Assembly (NCBI GenBank): GCA_012295275.1 | Contig: CM022672.1 | Coordinates: forward strand, 20,393,394 to 20,457,393 | Direction: 5' to 3' | Source of the DNA: Chrysomallon squamiferum | Taxonomy: Eukaryota; Mollusca; Gastropoda; Neomphalida; Peltospiridae | Length of the DNA stretch: 64,000 nucleotides | Shown here: in pieces, positions 41,486 to 64,000 of the stretch | Layout: the number at the start of each line of letters is the position of its first letter | Position numbering within the stretch: the first letter of the stretch is position 1 | The notes under the pieces: generated by a model | The model's database searches: none | What the model was told of the DNA's origin: nothing | Seen by the model: the letters and a program-made list of their open reading frames with translations, nothing else | Translations under genes and position numbers: made by a program

Positions 41486-42171
41486 TATATATATATATAC
41501 ACACATATATATATATATACCCATACACACACATATACACATACACATATATATATACACAAGCATGTTTTATGGATGGAGGATTGTTTAAAGAAATAAT
41601 CAGTTAAAATAATAAATATATAAAAATATAATTAAAGAAAAATAAATGAATAAAATATAAGCAAACGAAAGAGATAAGTCAGTTAACAAAAAAAAAAAAA
41701 AAAAATAAATAAAAAAAAAAGAGTAAATGGAGCGTGTAATAATATTCTCTTCCTCTGTAGGCCACAGTTTAAACATTTGTTTTAACTCGCTATGAAACAG
41801 AAAGAAACAAAACAACACAACTCTGCCTTGTTATAAATAATTTATTTAAGCATTAATGTGTCTGTCAAACAAAATCATCACAATATATTAACTTTTAAAA
41901 ATCACAGAAAGGTTAAAAAAAAGTATAATTAAATAAGACGGGATAATTATATATAAGAATGAAAAGCGTACCAAACCCAAATATAAATATATCTGTAAAC
42001 ACTTAACATAGTGTTATATATAGTAAGCATTTTAGGACAAGCATGTGTATCTGAAGTATAAATGAATATTAAGGAACGATCCATATGAAAATAAGATTAA
42101 GAAGAAGAAGACGAAGAAGAAATTCATATACGATGTTTCCAAAGACCCCAGTGAATAAAGTGAATAATAAT

Positions 42172-42221
42172 AGTAGTAGCAGTAGTAGTAATAGTAGTAG
42201 TAGCAGTAGCAGTAGTAGTAA

Positions 42222-42257
<36 letters not shown>

Positions 42258-42275
42258 CAGTAGCAGTAGTAGTAA

Positions 42276-42316
<41 letters not shown>
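42172..42316. repeat. (AGT)n microsatellite, unit 2
   Basis: Expanded version of the 34660-34745 tract, including an internal repeat of the interruption GTAAGAGTAGTAG. Confidence 0.9.
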
Positions 42317-42754
42317 ATAATAATATAATAATACTGTTAATAACAGTAACAATAATAATAGTAATAACAATAACAAAAAATAATAACAACATATAAATAA
42401 ATAACCTGCAAAAATAATATTAAAACCCCCGAAAATAATAACTATAATAATATTTTTTTAAATAGTATGAAAGAACAAATAAAAATCACAAATAATGTCT
42501 TATCTTTGATATCTACAAATGAAATTATGGAAAAATTATCATTTAAATCATAAATATTACTCAAACAGGCATAATAGTTATATATATTAAAAGCTGCAAC
42601 CCTCTCAGAATCTTTAAGACCTTTGAATTAACTGTTAAAAAGCTAGCGTCAGTTTCATAACATCTGTTTATGATGCTTCAAGTAAAATGTTTCAAGTAAT
42701 CAATATTAATATCTATATCCAGTGTCAAATGTTGGAATCCGGTACGTGATTGTG

Positions 42755-55262
<12,508 letters not shown>

Positions 55263-55299
55263 GATGAAAAAGAGTTTACTTGAAAAATGTGTCCAGTTG

Positions 55300-55307
55300 T
55301 TTATATA
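55300..55307 (-). promoter_or_regulatory. TATA box of the secreted-protein gene
   Basis: Minus-strand TATATAAA in the context ACCTATATAAACAAC, 38 nt upstream of the start codon. Initiation about 30 nt downstream would give a 5' UTR of only about 10 nt. No competing upstream exon is seen. Confidence 0.6.
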
Positions 55308-55469
55308 GGTAGTAGCCTACCTACGTATTATGTATCCTGTCGATAATAACCTCATATACCCGGATGTAACACGAACAATCGTGAGGCTCAGGTAAAATAT
55401 GTAAATGTGGTAAAAAAGAAAAGCTCTGGTTAGGTAAGTAAATGAATACGGTCTGAGTCATCGACTGAA

Positions 55470-57009
<1,540 letters not shown>

Positions 57010-58997
57010 AAAGTAAAAAAGCGAAAAATGTACATCCTGAAACCATTCAGAGATTCTTCTAATTTTCATCACAAAAGAATTTTGTTTTCACCCACCTCGA
57101 AGTGAACTGCAGGATGTCCGGCAATTGATGTTTTAATGTGAATAAGCTTCTCAATATTTAACATAGGACATAACAATATTAAGTACTGAATGACCATACA
57201 CTCATCACTATACATTTTTAATTGAGGGTGTGTCTTACAAGCATGCTGTTACGTATTTCACGGGTTTTGTTTTCGTGTATCAGTTCAGTTTAAAAATAGG
57301 AAAAGTTCGGAAAGAGAATATTTTCTAATATCATTTTAATTTTATTTTATTGTATTACAGCTGACGTGTTCTGTCGGAGTGATTTTATTTTACATGAGTG
57401 TGTGTGAAGAGGCACGTCGGTGTAAAGGGCATGCATAATTTATCTCTGTGCACGTTCTCGGTCACTGTTTTAAAACAGCTTCTTATATCGTTAATAGCGT
57501 ACGTTTTTGTAGATATAACTTTCTTACACCAACAAAAGCAATTTCAATAAGGCTAAGCTTTTCTTGACTTTGTTTTTATAATTTTGTTTTTATTGTAAAT
57601 ATTCTTTTCTTATTTTTTAATTTTTTTTTTTTTTTTCAACCCCTTATGTAAATCATGCAATAACTGGTATCTTCAGATGGTATTTGAAAATTATTGATAA
57701 TGGTATCGAAACTGACTCATGGATAAAGTTAACAGTAATGAAGATACTAAATTCATAATTAAATTTGTATAAAAAAATTATTATTATTATTATTTTTTTT
57801 ATTTATAAACAATACATAAAATATCATCTTAATATAATACCTGATTAAACGTAGTAAGAACTGTAATTAATTTATAACATTAAAAGTGTTTTTTTTCTTT
57901 TTTGAGAATAATATTTCAACTTATGGTCTAGAACAGGCATGGGCAACCTTTTTCTAGAAGCTGGCCACACGAGACATGACTCATCCTCAGGCGGGCCGCA
58001 GGAACTAATTTAGGCTATTTTGCGGAATCGCAGGCGAAGGAGGTAACTCAGTATCAACGATTAGCTATTCCGGCTGCGGAAGCCCATACACGTCAAAATA
58101 AATGTGTTTTTTTTTTACGAAGAGTTTATTTTAAGAAATTTTTCATTTTCGTTTACTTCAGGAACTGTTATAATAAAAAAAATTACAAATGTGTTTTAGT
58201 TTATTAGTAGATACAAAATAGAATCATTTAATAAAAAAAAAAAAAAAAAAATAAATACAGAAAACAACACAGAAATATTTTTTAATACAATAAAACCTTT
58301 TTTAGTGAGGGAAAGAGTGCGTGTGAACAAGTGAGGACGAAACGAGACAAAGAAAATTTGAACTAACGTTATTTTCCTTGTAAAATTAGGCGGCTTACTC
58401 GGAAAGTCCATGACTGGCTGGGCTAGGAATTAAATTAAATGAATGAAAATACATTATTTAGAAAATGTTACTGTTTAAAGTGTTGTTTTTAAAAGAAAGA
58501 AAGAAGAAAAAAAAAAAAGAAGAAATAATCACTGAAAACTAGAAAGTTGTATAAAATAGTCTGAGAATTTTTTGATCTCATACATCACAGATTTCAAATG
58601 AAAATAATAAAAAGTAGATACAGAATGAGAGAAACAGAAAGAAATAGAAAGTGTCTACACACGTACGAACCCACGCAGACGAAATTACACTTACACAAAA
58701 AGCACACATCTATATATATGACTGTATATATGTGTGTACGTAGGTATAAATATATGTTACACATACTAGGTTTCATTGTACAAATATAAACAGAAAACAG
58801 AAATAGCAAATTAAGAAATACTTAATATATTTCATTTCATTAAAACAATACTGTCCACGGTATTTATAATAATTATTCACCGATTTCTTTTATTATTGTT
58901 CTTTTTAATTTCCATTCAGTTAAAAATGAAAAATAACCGATGATTAAGAAAGATATCATTTCACTGCACTCTGTTAGTGATATTTACTGTTTTTCCA
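57010..58997. repeat. Diverged tandem duplication, copy A (includes a relic of the Ly6 gene 3' end)
   Basis: Aligns with copy B at 59005-60420 in order and orientation. Shared blocks include GAACTGCAGGATGTCC, GGTGTGTCTTACAAGCATGC and CTGTCCACGGTATTTATAAT. It ends with a remnant of the last codons and stop of the neighbouring Ly6 gene (about 58977-58997). Divergence is far higher than in the 7-kb duplication. A hAT-like insertion accounts for its extra length. Confidence 0.8.
57934..58420. mobile_element. hAT-like insertion in copy A, absent from copy B
   Basis: Starts CAGGCATGGGCAACCTTTTT, typical of hAT ends, and interrupts the alignment with copy B: GGTCTAGAA here versus uninterrupted GGTCTTGAAAATAAATGAA near 59876. 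The right end is only approximate. A degraded 8-bp duplication (GTCTAGAA/GGCTAGGA) is possible. No transposase ORF. Confidence 0.55.
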
Positions 58998-59004
58998 GGA
59001 AAAA

Positions 59005-60420
59005 CGATAAATGAAAAATGAGCATCTAGAAACGGTTCAGAAAAAAAAAAACCTTTTCTTTTCTTTTCTTTTTTTCGCGTAACTCAAACTGAACTGCAGG
59101 ATGTCCTGCAAATGGCGTTTTAATGTGAATAAGTTTCTAATGTTTAATACTGGATATCACAATATTAAGTATTGAATGAACTCACATTTATCACTATGAG
59201 TTTTTATATGAAGGTGTGTCTTACAAGCATGCTGTTACGTACTTTCGGGAGTGTTCTTTTCCTGTGTCTATTCAGCTTAAAAACAGGTAAAGTTCATGAA
59301 AGAGAATATTTTTTTAACATTATTTCAGTTTACTTGTGTTGTATTACCTCACATATCAGCAGGACTGACGCATTTAGTCGGAGTGTTTTTCTGTCATAAG
59401 AGTGCGTGCGTGTTACTTGCGTGCAGGGACGTCACTGTAATGGCAATGCATAATTTGTTTAAACTCTGTGAAACGTCTTGGATCACCGCTTTTAAAACAA
59501 CTTGTTATATCATTAATACGTTTTGTACGTATAGTTTTCTTAAGTGTTTTTGCAGGAGCCATTTTCAACAAGGCTAAGCCATTGTTGATTTTTTTTTCTT
59601 TTTAAATACTGACGTCGGTCATATAATAACTGGTATCTTAAAATAAATTTGAAAAATATTAACAATGGCTTAGTAACTCACACATGAATAAAACGAACAG
59701 TAATGAAGATACTAAATTCATGGTTAAAATCTGTAAAAAATTTAGTTTTTTTAAAAACAATTAATAAAATATCATTTTAATATAATGCAGTTCTTGATTA
59801 AACATAATAAGCACTGAAAATAATTTATAATATTAAAAGTGTGTGCTAGATTTCTGGAAAATATTTCAACATACGGTCTTGAAAATAAATGAATTATTTA
59901 GAAAATGTTATTGTTTAAGGTGTTTTTTTTTTTAAAGGAATTAATTACTGAAAACTACATTTATAGTGTTAATTATAAAATAGTTTGAGAATTTCTCGAT
60001 CTCATACTTCACAGATTTCAAATGAAAATAATGAAAAATAAATGCACACTGAGAGAAACAGAAAAAAATACGCACGAACACGTAATTACACTTACACAAA
60101 CCATACACATTTATATACCTACGTATACATTTATATAGCGATATATATCTGTATATAAGTGTGTATGTAGGTATATATGTTACATATTCTAGGTTTCATT
60201 GTAAAAGTAAAAACAGAAAACAAAAATAGCAAATTAAGTAATACTTAATATATTTCATTTCGTTAAGACAATACTGTCCACGGTATTTATAATAATTCTT
60301 CATCGATTTCTTTTATTATTATTCTTTTTAATTTCCATTCAGTTAAAAATGAAAAATAACCGATGATTAAAAGAGAAATCATTTCACTTCACTCTGTTAG
60401 TGATTTTTACTGTTTTTCCC
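59005..60420. repeat. Diverged tandem duplication, copy B (3' flank and end of the Ly6 gene)
   Basis: The copy that stays attached to the intact last exon of the Ly6/basic-tail gene; mostly its 3' UTR and flank. Lacks the hAT-like insertion of copy A. Confidence 0.8.
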
Positions 60421-61612
60421 GCCAGATCGTCGTCTGCCGAATGGATTTCGGTTATTTCTTCCTGTACCGAATATTCCGTTGATGACTCGTATCACAAGAT
60501 TCTCACTGCCAGGATGTTTTACCTTTTGCGAGATTTTCCCTACGGGCTTTGTAGCTCTGCTGTTTGATTTTCTGTTACTTGAAAATGGATTTTTCCCGTC
60601 GTTCATTCCCCGATTCGAACTTCGATGCCCTCGATTTCCATTCCGTCTGTTTGTTCTGTTTCTGTTGGGTCTATTACTGTTTCCGCGCCCGCCAGTGGGT
60701 ATGCGATTATTTCGCAGCGGTCTTTTGTTATTTCCATTGCGAAGTCTTTTCATTCTGTTCATGTTCCCGGCTGTTCTCTCATTATTACGATTCCCGTTTG
60801 AATGCTGCCTTCTTTCGTTATTAGTGCTTCCAGCTCGTTTCCTCTTCGAACCACGTCCTGTCGTTCTAGGACTGCCAACAGTGCGCATGCGTCCTTGCTT
60901 TCCAGTTTGATTCGATCTTCTTGCTTTGTTGTTGCTTCCGTCATCCATTCTGTTACTGTTGCTAGGCACCGGCAGTGGAGTCATGGCCATTGTGTTACAC
61001 AATGCTGTACTGCAGTAGCAGACCTTTTCACCCGCAACGGTGATACATCCTTCAGAGGGGACGTCAACGTCGGGGGGAACGTAGACACTATTGGAGCAGC
61101 CTCGCACAATACCTGAAAGTGTACACGAAGGCCAAATTGTGGTCATTAAATCATGACATCATCATCATCATCATCATCATCAACATCACCATCAAAGTGA
61201 TGACGGACACCACAGATATAAATTTGATTAACATTTGACGGATATATATATATTTCATCAACATGGAGTCAATATCATAACATTCGCATACGTATTACAC
61301 TATTATATACTTGTTTCAGTGTTGTTAACCGTTTTAACCATATTGAAATCCTCATATAATGATGTTCATTGATATCCAATTTTTTTTTTTTTTGTAATTT
61401 TTTTTTGTTTTTTTTTACACCAGGCACTTCCGTGTTGTAAAAATGTTACCTACTTCCAGAGTTTGCCTTGCTCTGCTTCACCATGCAGTTTCCCGGAGCG
61501 CACGTGGCGTTTGTCACGAGTTCTGTGTCCAAGCTGCCGTCAGCAGGACACAAAGGGTTAACTTTGTCAGGCGTCCCGCTGTTGCATTCATAACATCGAA
61601 TCTCCTCGTCAC
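60397..61612 (-). CDS. Secreted Ly6-domain protein with a long Arg/Asn-rich basic tail (3' end; upstream exons outside window)
   Basis: Two exons, 61612-61454 and 61112-60397, joined in phase 1 (A|GT), with a stop TAA. The first enters in phase 1 after an acceptor, so at least one upstream exon with the signal peptide is missing, probably to the right of the window. The Ly6-like domain has EIRCYECNSG at its start and CYCSTALCN at its end, with a Cys pattern close to that of the neighbouring gene, and the intron lies at the same place and phase. The last about 185 residues are low-complexity and strongly basic: Arg, Asn, Gly, Lys, Ser, with only a few acidic residues and no Cys or hydrophobic anchor. 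291 residues are visible. The tail could bind nucleic acid, glycosaminoglycans or shell/mucus polyanions, or be processed; this is inference. Likely a diverged paralogue of the neighbouring gene. Confidence 0.85.
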
Positions 61613-61617
61613 CTGAA

Positions 61618-61879
61618 AACGAGTACGTTTATATCAGTGCAAAGCTTTTTAAACTGAAATTAAGAAATGACATTTTAATATGTTAATTAAGAATTAAGTA
61701 AATGACATTTAATTAGTGATTCAAATAGTTAGCTGAGAAGATTACAAATGCTTAAAAAGTAATTAACAATTAATAATTAAGTTAAATGTATTAGAAATCT
61801 AGTTAAATAACAGTTTTTATTATTATTATTATTGTTGTTGTTGTTGTTGTTGTTGTTATTATTATTGTTGTTGTTGTTG

Positions 61880-61921
<42 letters not shown>

Positions 61922-62307
61922 GGTTATCCATAAAAACTAATTGAACGCCAAAAATATTAAAGAAATTCAATAACTTATAATATACATTTTTAGTAACATT
62001 AATAGCAGCCGTTTTGGAAACTGAATAAAATAACAGTGATACAGACATGAGACACTTTGTATTCAAACACGTAATACAGGGAACAAAACATGATTAAATA
62101 AAGCAAGAATATTTATTTACAAAAGCAACAGAAGCGAGGCAAGTAAAAACCCTGCTGAAGGCATATTTATTTTTTGTATTAAAAAGCACAAGAATCAGAA
62201 AAACGATAAAACAGATAAATAAAGCAGCAACAAAAAAAAAAAAAAAAAAAAAAAACGAAGCAAAAAGAAAACAACGAAGAAAAAATGTAGTATGCAGAAA
62301 AAGGAAG

Positions 62308-62345
<38 letters not shown>

Positions 62346-63771
62346 AAGAGATATTTATAGTTTAAAGTACACTTTCGGTGAAATGGATAGAGATATGATG
62401 TCTTAAAGTTAGGCGTGTCGATTTTTTTTTTTTTTTTGGACCCACTCAACATATTATGATAATAACACTAAAATTAATGAAAATAAATAAAGCCTAAAGA
62501 AAAAGAAAAGAAAATACATCAAAAACAGTGAAAAAGACATAATGCATAAACAGCTGAAAGCAATCAAAAGTCAAAAACAGTGATACAGATCTCAAAGAAT
62601 ATGCGTATATATATATAAACTATTATGAACGAGAAATGACTTAAGCTAAAATGCAAACTGCTTGTGACTGACATATTTCACATGGAAAAATAAACAGGCA
62701 AAACTACATAAATAATAAGCTGTAAATACATCATTTAGCAGAGAAAAGCAAATTCAACTATATAAGCTATGAATTAAGACTAAAGATTTTAATAGATTTT
62801 ATTGGGTACTTTTTGAGAAAGGAAAGAATGGTCTGCATTTTTATACTTCCAAGTTATTTTTCTTCTTCTTCTTCTTCTTCTTATTATTATTAATATATTC
62901 TCAGGTAGTTATGGATATTTCGTTATTATATTTCTATATGCGAAATAACGTTACGAAAACCCAAAATTTCAGACTTCATGCATTATTGTAAGCTTGTTAT
63001 TTTATTGTTATATTTTTTACTGCTTAAAAACAAATGGACTTTGGAAAGAACCTGAATATTAACTTGGAAGTATAAATAATGTATTTAGGCCGTTAGTTCG
63101 TTGAACAACAGATACATTTCAATGGGTAGACAAATCGATGCGCACGAGCTCTGAGAAGAAAAGGATTATTTACAGAAGACTGTGTGGTAAACGCCAGTAT
63201 AAACTAATGAAGCTGAGATAATCTAAAAGAAGAGATATATCAGAGGGGCTTAGCACAGACGCAATCCGTTCAGAAAAAAAAATCTCTACGTAAACGTACC
63301 TTCCCGAGTAGGTGAAATCCTTTTGTGATGCAACGATTCATTAATAAATACAAGTAAACTGTTTGTTTGTGTATGTTCGTGTGAGAGTAAGTATTTCATT
63401 TCATTATTAAAAAACTGATTTTTATGTATGAAATATGTATTAATCTGTGCTTGTACCTATGTACGTATGTATGTGTGTATCTATGCATGCATCTATGCAT
63501 GTATGTGAATATCTGAAGGTACGTATCTATCTATCTATGCACATATCACATATATGTATGTATGTATATTTCGTGTGTGCAAGTATGTATATAGATGTTT
63601 TTCGTAGACATCATTGTGATGAATAACTTACAAGATGAAACAATTAATAAGTTACGTTATAATCAAATAAATCTATATCGCTAAAATGGCACCCAGTGGC
63701 TCGTTCGACAAGCGTCAATTCTTGTACAATACTCCAAATATGCCGAAACACATTTTAAATGATCTTTTACA

Positions 63772-63803
<32 letters not shown>

Positions 63804-64000
63804 TAAATTAGTTAAAGAAAGAAAAAGTAAAGACTGAAAAAAGAAAGAATGTTAGAAAGAGAACAAATAAGTTTTCACAGAAAAATAATAAAAAAGCATC
63901 AAAGTAGTTCTCGATATCTTCTTTTGACATTTTATTTAATTGTTAATAAAAATCTGAAAGACAAAATCATAAAAGTCTTATTTTTTTTAATCAGTTAATC
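61618..64000. other. Upstream intron or flank of the Ly6/basic-tail gene
   Basis: No convincing signal-peptide or cysteine-domain exon was found on the minus strand. Holds (GTT)n/(ATT)n at 61813-61920, long poly-A runs near 62229-62254 and 62310-62344, (CTT)n near 62860, degenerate (GTAT)n at 63460-63600, and (TA)n at 63770-63794. Confidence 0.5.
61813..61920. repeat. (GTT)n/(ATT)n microsatellite
   Basis: Alternating GTT and ATT trinucleotide blocks in the presumed intron upstream of the Ly6 exon. Confidence 0.9.

Noticed and set aside
60479-60910. 143-codon plus-strand ORF
   Set aside because: Antisense shadow of the basic-tail exon; the minus-strand frame continues a conserved Ly6 domain across a valid splice junction.
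63040-63330. Possible upstream exon of the Ly6/basic-tail gene
   Set aside because: An acceptor-like CTTCTTTTAG is followed by a short open frame, but there is no Cys, no signal peptide and no fitting phase evidence.

Overview
This is an AT-rich, intron-rich animal nuclear window with no bacterial features. The style fits a lophotrochozoan, most likely a gastropod mollusc: many short spliced exons, very abundant (TC)n, (AC)n, (AAT)n and (GTAT)n microsatellites, and secreted UPAR/Ly6-type proteins. The species assignment is inference only. Exons were read by hand from GT/AG (one GC/AG) boundaries and phase continuity. Every gene found lies on the minus strand.

Left to right: (1) 258-4666, the 5' part of a kynurenine/glutamine aminotransferase (KYAT3-like) gene that runs off the left edge. 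(2) 8354-20683, a complete 23-exon LRSAM1 orthologue (746 aa; LRR, coiled coil, SAM, PSAP, RING), with its probable 5' region reaching about 21.8 kb. (3) 23513-30120, a complete 14-exon SLC5/SGLT-type sodium-solute cotransporter (644 aa). (4) 30572-45286, a direct tandem duplication of about 7.1 and 7.6 kb. It carries the last exons of a secreted-protein gene twice, plus a hAT-like MITE, hairpins and many microsatellites. (5) 42755-55262, that secreted-protein gene in full: 15 exons, 662 aa, a signal peptide, six tandem two-exon cysteine domains and a C-terminal Ly6-like domain. I do not recognise it as a named family. (6) 60397-61612, the 3' end of a second Ly6-domain gene with a long Arg/Asn-rich basic tail; it continues off the right edge. 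The 3' end of this gene is itself duplicated at 57.0-59.0 kb.

The first three genes are conserved and unrelated in function: amino-acid/kynurenine metabolism, ESCRT-linked ubiquitin ligation, and solute uptake. The right half is an actively rearranging cluster of secreted Ly6-type genes: two genes, one extra four-exon terminal cassette, and recent segmental duplications. The best candidate for something undescribed is the six-cysteine-domain plus Ly6 protein and its duplicated, splice-compatible C-terminal cassette.
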